A stretch of DNA of 64,000 bases from Pseudoalteromonas rubra. Its GTDB lineage: Bacteria; Pseudomonadota; Gammaproteobacteria; Enterobacterales; Alteromonadaceae. The notes beneath the pieces were generated by a model. That model searched no databases. It had not been told where the DNA came from and saw only the letters and a program-made list of their open reading frames with translations. Location of the stretch: assembly GCF_000967655.1 (NCBI RefSeq), contig NZ_JXYA01000020.1, forward strand, positions 53,786 through 117,785. Direction: 5' to 3'. Below, piece after piece: positions 8,837 through 18,498 of the stretch. Made by a program: the position numbers and the translations under genes. Every line of letters starts with the position of its first letter. Position 1 is the first letter of the stretch.

Positions 8837-8874
8837 GCTCCTACTAAAATAATGATAATGATAAAGGAAACCTC

Positions 8875-9465
8875 ATGCCAGCGACTAAACGCAGTAATCG
8901 CAAAGAGCAAATACTTCAATCCCTTGCGCAGATGCTTGAAACCAGTCCAGGGCAGCGTATTACCACCGCCAAGCTGGCAACTGAAGTCGGCGTCTCTGAA
9001 GCCGCACTATATCGCCACTTTCCCAGTAAGGCACGGATGTTTGAAGGCCTGATTGAGTTTATAGAAGATACCTTGCTGTCGCGCATCAATTTGATCCTGG
9101 AAAACGAAAAAGAAACGCAAAGCCGTATCTACAATATTCTGATGCTGTTACTGACCTTCTCAGAAAAGAATCCAGGGATCACCCGCATCCTGACCGGTGA
9201 TGCACTGCAGGGTGAGCAGGAGCGACTGCGCGAGCGTGTACAAGGTCTGTTTGAGAAACTCGAAACCCAGTTTAAACAAGTGCTGCGAGAGCGCAAACTG
9301 CGTGAAGGGAAGACCTTTGCCAGTGATGAAGCCGCTTTAGCAAACTTTTTCCTCGCGTATGTTGAAGGTAAAATGAACCAGTTTGTACGCAGCGACTTTA
9401 AAGCCAAGCCGGCGGCCAACTTCGCCAGCCACTGGCAAGAGCTACAGCGTATCTGGCTGGCCTAG
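8875..9465 (+). CDS. slmA: Nucleoid occlusion factor SlmA (TetR family)
   Basis: A 196-residue TetR-fold protein. The helix-turn-helix is [24 protein letters not shown]... in residues 28-48, and the C-terminal dimerisation domain carries [21 protein letters not shown] and [14 protein letters not shown], both diagnostic of SlmA rather than a general TetR repressor. SlmA binds chromosomal sites and blocks FtsZ ring assembly over the nucleoid. The start [13 protein letters not shown] is preceded by AAGGAAACCTC. Gene order coaBC-slmA is conserved in the group. It ends with a good terminator. Confidence 0.95.
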   Translation: MPATKRSNRKEQILQSLAQMLETSPGQRITTAKLATEVGVSEAALYRHFPSKARMFEGLIEFIEDTLLSRINLILENEKETQSRIYNILMLLLTFSEKNPGITRILTGDALQGEQERLRERVQGLFEKLETQFKQVLRERKLREGKTFASDEAALANFFLAYVEGKMNQFVRSDFKAKPAANFASHWQELQRIWLA

Positions 9466-9472
9466 CAACAAG

Positions 9473-9499
9473 CAGGCGGACCCGCTCCGCCTGATTTTA
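9473..9499 (+). terminator. Terminator after slmA
   Basis: CAGGCGGA (9473-9480) pairs with TCCGCCTG (9486-9493) across a five-base loop, followed by ATTTTAT. Confidence 0.8.
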
Positions 9500-9591
9500 T
9501 CCAGTTTTTCCTAATACCCAACGCAGTACAGTTTAGTCTCTCAGATAAAAGTGTTACAAAGTTACAACTCCTATCGAACAAGAAACATATT

Positions 9592-12351
9592 ATGACGTTT
9601 GCCAAATCTTTACTCACGGCCGCCCTGTTTTGCACATCCGCCCTCGCCGCTAAACCCAGCCTGGAATTTAACGATGTATTTGACTTTAAATATGCCCAGG
9701 GTCGGGTCCTGTCAGAAGACGGACGCTTTGTTGCCCTGAGTGCGCAGCCTTACCGGGGAGACAGCACGGGCCAGCTGTATAACCTCAGCACCCAGAAATT
9801 GATAGCCAGTGTAGAGCGCGGCACCAAAGCCCAACTCAACCGGGCAGCCAACTGGGCCGCCTTTACTCAGGTGCCGAGCCTGCTGACATCAGAAACCACA
9901 GACAAAAAAGCCCGTAAAGAGCTCAAGCGCGCTCTGGTTTTGGTGAATACACAAACGGGTGAACAGCGCACCTTTGAAGCCGTCAAGGATTATCAACTCA
10001 GCGACGATGGTCGCTGGCTGGCCTATCGGCAGGATGTTGAAGCCAGTAAATCAGACAAAGCCGAGAGTAAGGGCGACGCTGCCATTCCAGCCGATAAGAA
10101 AGACAAAGCATATCCACTGGTCATTGTAGACTTAACCTCTGACCAACAACACAAGTTTGAACAGGTTGGCCGTTACGCACTGAGCCCGGCGGAATATGGC
10201 GTGCTAATGAGCACGCAGAGTGAAGATGGCACCGACAACCAAATTCAGTATTTTGATTTGAGCCAGGCACAGCTCAGCGTATTAATAGACGAGCCTGGCG
10301 TGACCCTGTCTACTATCGCCTGGCACCCCTATTCCTCACTGGTGGCCTTTACGCAGGGCAATTATGTCAATAGCGATACACGCCGCCGCGACTACCAGAT
10401 ACGTTTATGGGATGCCAAAGTAGACCGCTTTACCGACGTGGCACAAGCGCAGGGCTGGTATAGCGCGAAATCTGCAACACTAAGCTGGTCAGAACAAGGT
10501 GAGCGACTGTATTTTGAGAACCGTCCGCGCCTTGCGCCTAAGCCCGTCGAGAAAAAATACCAGGATCAGCCATCGCTGACCGACCTGGATACCATTATGG
10601 CCCAGTCAGGTCTGAAGGTCTGGCATAACAACGATGCGCAGATCAAACCACGCGAGATCAATACCTGGGAAAAAACCAACCGGGATCGTGACTATCAGGC
10701 GGTCTACCATTTAGGCAGTGAACGTGTGGCTCAGCTGAGTGACGAAACGGCACGGGATCTGACCCTCAATCGTGAAGCTCGCTTCCTGCTGGCCAGCAAT
10801 GATCAGCCTTATCTGCATCAGATCATGTATAAAGGCTTTTACGCCGATTACTATGCCGTGCAGGTTGCAACGGGTGCACGCAGCTTTATCGTTAAAGAAG
10901 CACCGAATCGCCCCACGCTGTCGCCAACGGGTCAGCATGCCGCTTATTTCCTGAACGATCAGCTGTGGCTTAAAGATTTACATGCACAAAAAGAAACAGC
11001 CGTCAGTCAGGCCGTTCGCGACGCACTGTTTGCCGATGACCGTCACGATTACCCAGAGCCGAATCCGGGATACGGATTTGCGGGCTGGCAACGCGATGGC
11101 AGCACGCTGTATGCCTACAGTAAATTTGATATCTGGGCCTTTGATAGCCAAACCGCCCAGGCTAAACGCCTGACAAAAGGGAAAGAAACCCAGACACAAT
11201 ACCGGGTGATCAAACTGGACAAAGACTTTGTTGGTTTTGATGCCGATGATCAGGTATACCTGTCTGCACACAACCTGGCAAACAAGCAAACACACATAGC
11301 CAGGCTCAACCTGGCTACGGGCAAGCTCACCACCCTGACCTCAGGGGAAGCAAAATACAGCTTGCTGGAAAAAGCCAAACAGGCGGATACCCTGCTGTTT
11401 ACCAGACAGAGCTACCATGAGTTTCCTGATCTGTGGCAAACCGACAGCGCCTTTAGCCAGCGCAACCGGATCACTAACCTGAACCCTCAGCTCAGCACCT
11501 TTGCCTGGGGACAAAAGCCCGAGCTGGTGCAATATCAGGGATACAATGGCGAGCCCTTGCAGGGCGTGCTGATCAAACCTGCCAACTATAAGCCAGGTAA
11601 AAAAGTGCCGGTGATCTTCTATTTCTATCGCTATATGAGCCAGCGCATGTATGATTTCCCGCACATGGTGCTGAACCACAGACCGAATTTGCCAATGTTT
11701 ACCTCGAACGGTTATGCCATTTTCCTGCCCGACATTCGCTTTGAAATTGGTTACCCGGGGCGCTCATCAACGCAAACCCTGGTTAATGCCGCACAGAAGC
11801 TGATTGACCTGGGCGTTGCCGATCCGGATAAGATAGGCCTTCAGGGGCACTCCTGGGCAGGTTATCAAAGTGCTTTTGCTGTCACCCAAACCGATATGTT
11901 TAAAGCGGTGGTATCCGGTGCGCCCGTATCTAATATGACCTCGGCCTATAGTGGTATTCGCCTGAAATCGGGTCTGGCACGTCAGTTCCAGTATGAGACC
12001 GGACAAAGCCGGATTGGTAAAACACTCACCGAAGCGCCTGAGTTGTATATTGAAAACTCACCGGTATTCTATGCCGACAAGGTCAATACACCCATTCTGT
12101 TGATGTTTGGTGATAAAGATGGTGCGGTACCGTGGCAAGAAGGGATCCAGTACTATCTTGCACTGCGCCGTCACAACAAAGATGCCATCTTCTTACAGTA
12201 CGAGGGCGAACCGCATCATCTAAAACAGTTCCCGAACCAGGTGGACTACTCTGTTCGCATGAAGGAATACTTTGACCATTACCTGATGGGTAAACCCGCT
12301 GCGAGCTGGATCAAGTCCGGGATCCCTTATCGTAAAGAGCCCGAAAACTAA
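9592..12351 (+). CDS. Secreted S9 family serine peptidase (prolyl oligopeptidase superfamily)
   Basis: A 919-residue exported peptidase. The N-terminus has a signal peptide ending near CTSALAA (residue 20). Residues about 30-600 form a beta-propeller-like region with WD40-like repeats; residues about 650-905 are the alpha/beta-hydrolase domain. The catalytic triad is visible: Ser754 in GLQGHSWAGY, Asp near 842 in MFGDKDGAVPW, and His near 875 in EGEPHHLKQF. An unusual charged insert (EASKSDKAESKGDAAIP) sits around 145. It should cleave peptides in the periplasm or outside. Prolyl/dipeptidyl specificity cannot be told from this. It is a single-gene unit between terminators. Confidence 0.9.
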   Translation: MTFAKSLLTAALFCTSALAAKPSLEFNDVFDFKYAQGRVLSEDGRFVALSAQPYRGDSTGQLYNLSTQKLIASVERGTKAQLNRAANWAAFTQVPSLLTSETTDKKARKELKRALVLVNTQTGEQRTFEAVKDYQLSDDGRWLAYRQDVEASKSDKAESKGDAAIPADKKDKAYPLVIVDLTSDQQHKFEQVGRYALSPAEYGVLMSTQSEDGTDNQIQYFDLSQAQLSVLIDEPGVTLSTIAWHPYSSLVAFTQGNYVNSDTRRRDYQIRLWDAKVDRFTDVAQAQGWYSAKSATLSWSEQGERLYFENRPRLAPKPVEKKYQDQPSLTDLDTIMAQSGLKVWHNNDAQIKPREINTWEKTNRDRDYQAVYHLGSERVAQLSDETARDLTLNREARFLLASNDQPYLHQIMYKGFYADYYAVQVATGARSFIVKEAPNRPTLSPTGQHAAYFLNDQLWLKDLHAQKETAVSQAVRDALFADDRHDYPEPNPGYGFAGWQRDGSTLYAYSKFDIWAFDSQTAQAKRLTKGKETQTQYRVIKLDKDFVGFDADDQVYLSAHNLANKQTHIARLNLATGKLTTLTSGEAKYSLLEKAKQADTLLFTRQSYHEFPDLWQTDSAFSQRNRITNLNPQLSTFAWGQKPELVQYQGYNGEPLQGVLIKPANYKPGKKVPVIFYFYRYMSQRMYDFPHMVLNHRPNLPMFTSNGYAIFLPDIRFEIGYPGRSSTQTLVNAAQKLIDLGVADPDKIGLQGHSWAGYQSAFAVTQTDMFKAVVSGAPVSNMTSAYSGIRLKSGLARQFQYETGQSRIGKTLTEAPELYIENSPVFYADKVNTPILLMFGDKDGAVPWQEGIQYYLALRRHNKDAIFLQYEGEPHHLKQFPNQVDYSVRMKEYFDHYLMGKPAASWIKSGIPYRKEPEN

Positions 12352-12355
12352 GCCC

Positions 12356-12383
12356 AAAAAAAGCCGCTATCCAGCGGCTTTTT
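12356..12383. terminator. Bidirectional terminator between S9 peptidase and ygiQ
   Basis: AAAAAGCCGCT and AGCGGCTTTTT pair around a four-base loop (ATCC), with A and T runs on both sides, between convergent genes. Confidence 0.9.
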
Positions 12384-12395
12384 CTTTGCTCCGCG

Positions 12396-14585
12396 CTAGC
12401 GTTTAGCAGCACGCCCTGCGGGTTTATTCTTACCCACTCTGGGCTTGGTATTGGCCTGATTAAACTGGCCAAAGCCACTGTGACGCGTCAGCGCTTTGCT
12501 GCCCGGCTTACGTCGGGTAGTGCTCTTACCTTCGCTGCGCCCGGCTTCCGGCACCAGGCAATGTGGCCCGCGTCCAATCAGGTTTGCCTTGCCCATTTTT
12601 TTCAGCGCTTCGCGGATCATCGGCCAGCCAGCCGGATCATGATAACGCAAAATGGCTTTGTGCAGACGGCGTTGTTTGGCCCCCTTAGGGACCGCAACCA
12701 CTTCTTTGTTGTTTTTGATGTTACGCAGCGAATTCATCTCGGTATGATAAATGGTGGTTGCGTTGGCCATCGGTGACGGATAGAAGTTCTGCACCTGATC
12801 CAGCTTAAAGTCATGGGCTTTAAGCCACAGCGCCATATTGACCATGTCCTCATCCGTGGTGCCCGGATGCGCAGAGATGAAATAAGGGATCAAATACTGC
12901 TTTTTGCCCGCTTCTTTAGAGTATTTATCAAATAGCTCTTTGAATTTGTCATAGGTACCCATGCCCGGCTTCATCATCTTGGACAATGGCCCCTGCTCGG
13001 TATGCTCGGGCGCAATCTTCAGATAACCGCCAACGTGATGAGTAACCAGCTCTTTGACATAGCGCGGATCTTCAATGGCCAGGTCGTAACGCACGCCAGA
13101 CGCAATCAGGATTTTTTTCACCCCTTCGACATCGCGCGCCTTGCGGTACAGCTCTATGGTTGGCGTATGATCTGTGTCCATATGCTTACAAATATCCGGA
13201 TACACGCACGACAGACGACGACAGGTACTCTCTGCTTTTTTACTCTTACAGCGCAGTTTATACATGTTAGCTGTCGGACCACCCAAGTCTGAAATCACGC
13301 CGGTAAATCCCGGTACCTTATCGCGGATCTGTTCAATTTCATCAATGATCGACTGCTCAGAGCGGCTCTGAATAATGCGCCCTTCGTGCTCTGTGATTGA
13401 GCAGAAGCTGCACCCGCCAAAACAGCCCCGCATGATGTTCACGGATGTTTTGATCATGTCGTAGGCCGGGATCTTTTCATCGCCATAGCTGGGGTGCGGT
13501 ACACGCTGATAAGGCAAACCAAAAACGTCGTCCATCTCGTCAGTTTCCAGCGGAAAGGCGGGGGGATTGACCCATACGCTGCGATCACCATGACGCTGAA
13601 ACAGCGCTCGCGCACAGCCCGGGTTGGTTTCCTGGTGCAGAATCCGTGACGCATGGGCATACAAAGGTTTGTTTACACTCACCTGCTCGTAAGCCGGCAG
13701 CTTCACATAGACTTTTTCCCAGGGTTTCAGTTTTGGAGGTTGCACCACAATAGGCTGGGCCTGGGTTGCATCCTGTGCCTGTTCAGCCTGCACAAACTCC
13801 GACTTACTACAGCCAACATCGTCGGCCCCATAAGGATTAGGGATAGGATCAATTTTGCCAATTTTATCTATGGCGGTTGAATCGCTGCCGCGCCATTCTG
13901 GTAGTGGCTCCTTACGGATCACGGCGGTGCCGCGCACATCCTGTATGGTATCAATGGACTCGCCATTGGCGATACGGTGCGCCACTTCAACCAACGGGCG
14001 TTCGGCATTACCGTAAATAAGCAAGTCTGCTTTGGCATCGAAAATAATGCTGCGACGTACTTTTTCCTGCCAGTAATCATAATGTGCGATACGACGTAAG
14101 CTGGCTTCAATACCACCGATCACCAGTGGCACCTCTTTATAGGCCTCACGGCAACGCTGGCTGTACACCACCACGGCGCGATCCGGGCGCTTACCACCCA
14201 CATTGCCGGGCGTATAGGCGTCATCGTGACGAATGCGTTTTTCCGCGGTGTAGCGGTTGATCATGGAATCCATATTGCCGGCCGTCACGCCGAAAAACAG
14301 GTTCGGTTTACCCAGGCTCATAAAGGCATCTTTGCTCGACCAGTCTGGCTGTGCGATGATCCCAACTCGAAAACCTTGCGCCTCTAACACCCGGCCTATG
14401 ACTGCCATCCCAAAGCTGGGGTGGTCGACATAAGCATCTCCCGTGACTATGATGATGTCGCAGCTATCCCAGCCCAGCGCATCCATTTCGGCGCGACTGG
14501 TCGGTAAAAAAGGGGCAGGACCATAACATTCGGCCCAATACTTGGGATAAGAAAAAAGCGGGCGCTCGGCCTGTAACGCATTCAT
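12396..14585 (-). CDS. ygiQ: YgiQ family radical SAM protein (UPF0313)
   Basis: A 729-residue cytosolic iron-sulphur protein. The N-terminal part (about 20-200) carries [18 protein letters not shown] and [19 protein letters not shown], the YgiQ family signatures. The radical SAM cluster is [12 protein letters not shown] at about residue 388-399 (CxxxCxxC), followed by [15 protein letters not shown] with additional conserved cysteines. The last 60 residues are lysine/arginine/serine-rich and likely disordered. The substrate of this family is unknown; involvement of S-adenosylmethionine radicals is established for the superfamily only. Family length is usually 700-750. Confidence 0.93.
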   Translation of the reverse strand: MNALQAERPLFSYPKYWAECYGPAPFLPTSRAEMDALGWDSCDIIIVTGDAYVDHPSFGMAVIGRVLEAQGFRVGIIAQPDWSSKDAFMSLGKPNLFFGVTAGNMDSMINRYTAEKRIRHDDAYTPGNVGGKRPDRAVVVYSQRCREAYKEVPLVIGGIEASLRRIAHYDYWQEKVRRSIIFDAKADLLIYGNAERPLVEVAHRIANGESIDTIQDVRGTAVIRKEPLPEWRGSDSTAIDKIGKIDPIPNPYGADDVGCSKSEFVQAEQAQDATQAQPIVVQPPKLKPWEKVYVKLPAYEQVSVNKPLYAHASRILHQETNPGCARALFQRHGDRSVWVNPPAFPLETDEMDDVFGLPYQRVPHPSYGDEKIPAYDMIKTSVNIMRGCFGGCSFCSITEHEGRIIQSRSEQSIIDEIEQIRDKVPGFTGVISDLGGPTANMYKLRCKSKKAESTCRRLSCVYPDICKHMDTDHTPTIELYRKARDVEGVKKILIASGVRYDLAIEDPRYVKELVTHHVGGYLKIAPEHTEQGPLSKMMKPGMGTYDKFKELFDKYSKEAGKKQYLIPYFISAHPGTTDEDMVNMALWLKAHDFKLDQVQNFYPSPMANATTIYHTEMNSLRNIKNNKEVVAVPKGAKQRRLHKAILRYHDPAGWPMIREALKKMGKANLIGRGPHCLVPEAGRSEGKSTTRRKPGSKALTRHSGFGQFNQANTKPRVGKNKPAGRAAKR

Positions 14586-14648
14586 GATGACGGCTCAATG
14601 CTGAAAAAAGAAGCGGATTATACTAAAAAGCGTGATGGCTTCCCAGCC

Positions 14649-16844
14649 CTAGCTTTTTAAATACGCCAGCAAATCGGCCTCGGCCATGGGTTTGGCGAAG
14701 AAAAACCCTTGTACTTCATCGCATCCCAGAGCACGTAAAATATCTGCCTGCGCCTGCGTCTCAACCCCTTCAGCAATGGTTTTAAGCCCAAGGTGGCGGC
14801 CTAAAGAGATCACCAGCTCAGCAATGGCGCCGGAATCTTCATGGGGGATCCCTTTAACAAACGCGCGGTCTATTTTGAGCCTCGCCAGTGGTAGTTTTTG
14901 TAAATAGCTCAATGAAGAGAAGCCAGTGCCAAAATCATCGATGGCCACTTCAACACCAAAGGATTTTAGTTCACTGAGGGTGTGTACTACGGTATTGATT
15001 TCGTCCATCACAACGCTTTCTGTGACTTCCAGTTCAATTTTTTGTGGCTCAACATCGTGATCCAGAATGGTTTGTTTGACCTGCTGAGCGTAATTAGGCA
15101 CCTTAAACTGCGGCACAGACACGTTCACTGCGACACTGATGTCATGGCCCAGCGAGCTCAGTTGCTTTTGCATCACACAGGCCTGCTCCAGCACCCACTG
15201 GCCGATTTCCACAATCAAACCGGCGTCTTCTGCCAGCGGCACAAACACCGCCGGCGAAATGTAGTCACCCTTTCCGGTTGGCCACCTGAGCAGGGCCTCA
15301 CAACCAATCACAGCATTAGACTCAGACTGTAAACACAGCTGCGGCTGATACCAGACTTCCAGCTTGCCCTGTTCAAAGTCTTGCCGAAGCTGGCGAATAA
15401 GGCCCAGTCGCCAGGCCATTTTCTCTTCAAGATCTGAGCTATACCAGTTCAGTGTTTGGCGCGCCTGTTTTGCCTGGTTCAGGGCAATGTAGGCCAGTTT
15501 CAGCGTTTCCAGCCCTTGCGATGAAAAGTCGCTCTGGCAGCACACGCCGATATGAAAGTGCATAGTCAGTACATGCTCACCAACCTGATAAGGCACGGTG
15601 AGCGCATCTAAAAACAGGGTTTCATCAAAACTTTGCTTTGGCAGCAAGACCCCGAATACATCCGCCCCGATACGTGACAGTAGCTCGCCTTGCGGACACT
15701 CCTGTTGCAGGCGCTCTTTCACCGCCAACAGCAGCAAATTACCCACTTCCTGACCTAAGCCGTTGTTGATATCCGAAAACTGCGCAATATCAATCAGCAC
15801 AAACACCAGACTATCTTGCCCAGACTTATAATATTGGGCTATCTGATCAACAAAGTTGGCCCGGTTTGGTAATCGGGTCAGGGCATCTTTATAGGCAACA
15901 TCGCGCAGCTCGTTGATCAGTTTTATGTTATCCAGACCAACACTGACGTTGGTCAAAAAGATTTCCGCAAATTGCATCTGCGCCGCATTAGGTGGCTCTG
16001 CTACTTCCAGATAAATGGCTGCACGGCGATTTTTACCTTGCAGTAAAAAGGTCACATCGTGATCAGTTTGCTGATGGGCATCCATATCAAAGCAGTTTTG
16101 TACCTGCATGATCACCCGGCCATTGTCGATTTGCTCCAACCCCTGGCCAATGTGGGTTAAGTAAGGCTCTGTGCCACCAAACACCAGCACCTTAGCATCT
16201 TTCTCAATTGCGCCAGCAACCAGGCCATGGGGTTCGGAGCCGAGAATTTTAGCCAGCTGATTGACCACAGACAAACCAAAAGACGGCATATCTGTGTGGC
16301 CTAAGATGGCATGGGAGGCTTCGAGGATGTTGGTCAGTGCCAGGCTTTGTTGTTCAAGTTCGCAGATCTGTTGATAAGAGCGAATGGCAGTCAGTAAAGA
16401 GGTGACCAGCTTACCGCGGGTCAGCTCAGTTTTCATTTTGTAGTCATTGATGTCGTATTCTCGAATGACTTTTTCTTCCGGCGCATAGCCTGGCTGCCCG
16501 GTGCGCAAAATGATCCGCACGGCGTAATTGCCAAATTCATCTCGTACTTTCTTTACAACGGACAGGCCCGCGTCATCGCTTTCCATCACCACATCGAGCA
16601 ACAGGATGCAAATTTCGGGATGTTGAGACAACACCTCCAGTGCTTCTTTACCCGAATAAGCATGATGAAATTTGAGCGCACGCCCCCAGAACTCAACCCC
16701 GGACAGGGCCAACTTAGTAACCGAGTGGATCTCCGGATCGTCGTCCACAACCAGTACATCCCAATACGCGCTGACTGTTTCTTGTGAGTCATGCGTTGAG
16801 TCTTGATCCGCAAACAAAAACTCTTCTTGTTCTGACGCCATCAT
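14649..16844 (-). CDS. Response regulator with DUF3369, degenerate GGDEF and EAL domains
   Basis: A 731-residue signalling protein. The receiver domain (about 25-150) has VLVVDDDPE, the phosphoacceptor Asp near 83 in LLLDVVM and the distal Lys in YKMKTELT. A DUF3369 segment follows (about 150-330), then a GGDEF fold whose active motif has decayed to IGADVFGV, so diguanylate cyclase activity is unlikely. The EAL domain begins at GCEALLRW (about 515) and keeps DDFGTGFSSLSYLQ and the EGVET motif, so c-di-GMP phosphodiesterase activity is plausible. I prefer ATG 16844 or 16841, with AAGG just upstream, to the TTG at 16859. No partner kinase is adjacent. Confidence 0.9.
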   Translation of the reverse strand: MMASEQEEFLFADQDSTHDSQETVSAYWDVLVVDDDPEIHSVTKLALSGVEFWGRALKFHHAYSGKEALEVLSQHPEICILLLDVVMESDDAGLSVVKKVRDEFGNYAVRIILRTGQPGYAPEEKVIREYDINDYKMKTELTRGKLVTSLLTAIRSYQQICELEQQSLALTNILEASHAILGHTDMPSFGLSVVNQLAKILGSEPHGLVAGAIEKDAKVLVFGGTEPYLTHIGQGLEQIDNGRVIMQVQNCFDMDAHQQTDHDVTFLLQGKNRRAAIYLEVAEPPNAAQMQFAEIFLTNVSVGLDNIKLINELRDVAYKDALTRLPNRANFVDQIAQYYKSGQDSLVFVLIDIAQFSDINNGLGQEVGNLLLLAVKERLQQECPQGELLSRIGADVFGVLLPKQSFDETLFLDALTVPYQVGEHVLTMHFHIGVCCQSDFSSQGLETLKLAYIALNQAKQARQTLNWYSSDLEEKMAWRLGLIRQLRQDFEQGKLEVWYQPQLCLQSESNAVIGCEALLRWPTGKGDYISPAVFVPLAEDAGLIVEIGQWVLEQACVMQKQLSSLGHDISVAVNVSVPQFKVPNYAQQVKQTILDHDVEPQKIELEVTESVVMDEINTVVHTLSELKSFGVEVAIDDFGTGFSSLSYLQKLPLARLKIDRAFVKGIPHEDSGAIAELVISLGRHLGLKTIAEGVETQAQADILRALGCDEVQGFFFAKPMAEADLLAYLKS

Positions 16845-17025
16845 CAACCTTATGTTCAACTACTTAGTTTCTGCCCACATGACATATTTGCCTATGTGTT
16901 ATCTTATAAATTATGATAGGTTTTTACTATCAAGATCCATACCCGTTAACACTCAAGTAATATTATAGTCGATGTTCAACAACTTGTGCTCGTTAACTAA
17001 ATAATATAGCGGCTCTTAGCAGGTT

Positions 17026-17556
17026 ATGACAGCATCAATTTTTCGGGCTTTTACGTTCAGCATTGTTTTGATATTCGGCCTGATTGTGGCCACCGCTTTG
17101 CTTCCCTCTGACTATCAGGCCCACACAGCGCAGCGGGTAGCCAATCATGACCTGCCAGTTTTACAAAAGTATTTAAATGCCGAACACTGGCAAGGGCTAT
17201 TGACGCCCCAACCAGATCTGCAGCTGGTGTTTCTGACGCAGGCTGAGCACGTAGGTGGCTATGGTGAATTGGCTCATCCCTGGGGGTTGGCAGAGGTGAC
17301 TGTGCTGAGCCTGGAACAACAACGCGTAGCCATTCAACTGCGATTCAATGCCGAGCACGTCGCCCATATCGAGCTTTTGCTACAACCTCAGGCCGACACC
17401 TTACTGGTCCAGTTCAGTGCCAGAGGGGAAAACCACACGCCTTTGGTGGGCGGACTGTATGCCCGCTTTGCGGCTTACTATATAGAACAACAACTCAAAA
17501 TGATGCTGAACCAGTTGATCAGCCAGTTAAAATTACACACGCAGGGAGTGGTATGA
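17026..17556 (+). CDS. Unknown membrane-anchored protein, coupled to TIGR03899 gene
   Basis: A 176-residue protein with one N-terminal hydrophobic helix (FTFSIVLIFGLIVATALL, residues 9-26) and no classic cleavage site, so probably anchored with the rest periplasmic. The body alternates hydrophobic strands (ELLLQPQADTLLVQFSA) and ends in an amphipathic helix (YYIEQQLKMMLNQLISQLKL), a shape that recalls SRPBCC/START-type folds, but I do not recognise the family. Its stop overlaps the next start (ATGA), so the two are translated together and probably act together. Confidence 0.7.
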   Translation: MTASIFRAFTFSIVLIFGLIVATALLPSDYQAHTAQRVANHDLPVLQKYLNAEHWQGLLTPQPDLQLVFLTQAEHVGGYGELAHPWGLAEVTVLSLEQQRVAIQLRFNAEHVAHIELLLQPQADTLLVQFSARGENHTPLVGGLYARFAAYYIEQQLKMMLNQLISQLKLHTQGVV

Positions 17557-18431
17557 CAATAAAAAATGCCCAGGCACGCTCCAGTTTGGCGCTTCTTATC
17601 GAAGAGAAGCTGGGCTATGCCATGATCAAACAGCCAAAAGCCGCGATACAATCCGAAGACCGGCGCTTTGCGCAGACCCCCGATGCGAATCAAAATCAAT
17701 TTATTGTGCGCAGCGAACACGGCGTACTAAAAAGAGCACTCAAGCGCAGTCAGTTGCAGCGAATTGCCCAGCAACGCAATATCGAGTCAATTATGGGCAT
17801 GTCACTGACTTTATGCCCCGATGTCACCAGCCGGGGGCGCCCCGACCCGGACTGGCTGGAGCACTTTATCGCCCTGGCCGAGGACATTGCCAACAGTGCC
17901 ATGCAAAAACTCTGGGCGAAAATTTTAGTCGGTGAATCAATTGCGCCGGGCACCTTTTCAATCAAAAGCCTGCAAACACTAAAACAAATGACCCAAAAAG
18001 AGGCCGATGCACTGCAGCGTTGTGCGTCTTTATGCGGCTATCTGGAAAAAGAAGACAGCTATCTTATTTTGCTGGGGTTTTATAAAAAGCCATCGCTGTT
18101 CGATTTACTCCGCAAAGGCGCGAAAGAATCTCTGAACCTGGCGCAGGCCGGATTGAGCTTTCCACATATTCTGACCCTGATGGACATCAATTTAATCTAT
18201 CGCCAGGAGATTGAATCAGCCAACCTGCAAAAAGGTCAGTCGCTGACACTGGCCTATCAGGGCAAACACCTGTCAATTGAAGCGAACAGTAATGATCTGG
18301 TCTTGAGCTATTACAAGCTGACCCAAACCGGCGATGAACTGAAAAAGCTCATCAATACGCCTGTGAACAAAACCTACAGGCAACTGCTTGGTAAGGCACT
18401 TGAAGAAGAATTTACCTTGCACTGGAACTAG
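17553..18431 (+). CDS. TIGR03899 family protein
   Basis: A 292-residue soluble protein matching the TIGR03899 type found in marine gammaproteobacteria: RRFAQTPDANQNQFIVRSEHG, an arginine-rich helix (LKRALKRSQLQRIAQQRNIE), then DPDWLEHFIALAEDIANSAMQKLWAKILVGE and GTFSIKSLQTLKQMTQKEA, a segment also seen in DUF2806 proteins. Its biochemical role is unknown. The start overlaps the upstream gene by four bases, evidence for one operon. No signal peptide or membrane helix. Confidence 0.75.
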   Translation: MTIKNAQARSSLALLIEEKLGYAMIKQPKAAIQSEDRRFAQTPDANQNQFIVRSEHGVLKRALKRSQLQRIAQQRNIESIMGMSLTLCPDVTSRGRPDPDWLEHFIALAEDIANSAMQKLWAKILVGESIAPGTFSIKSLQTLKQMTQKEADALQRCASLCGYLEKEDSYLILLGFYKKPSLFDLLRKGAKESLNLAQAGLSFPHILTLMDINLIYRQEIESANLQKGQSLTLAYQGKHLSIEANSNDLVLSYYKLTQTGDELKKLINTPVNKTYRQLLGKALEEEFTLHWN

Positions 18432-18450
18432 GCTCCCCTAAAGGAGCCTA
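18429..18450 (+). terminator. Hairpin after the TIGR03899 gene
   Basis: TAGGCTCC (18429-18436) pairs with GGAGCCTA (18443-18450). It includes the stop codon but lacks a T run, so it may protect the 3' end rather than terminate strongly. Confidence 0.5.
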
Positions 18451-18466
18451 AATAGGGAGAAAATAT

Positions 18467-18488
18467 CTTGCCCCAATTTTGGAGCAAG
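18467..18488 (-). terminator. Terminator-like hairpin of the TonB receptor gene
   Basis: CTTGCCCCAATTTTGGAGCAAG folds on itself with one mismatch, and on the minus strand it is followed by ATATTTTC. It lies 10 bp past the receptor stop codon. Confidence 0.55.
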
Positions 18489-18498
18489 ACGGCCGGGT

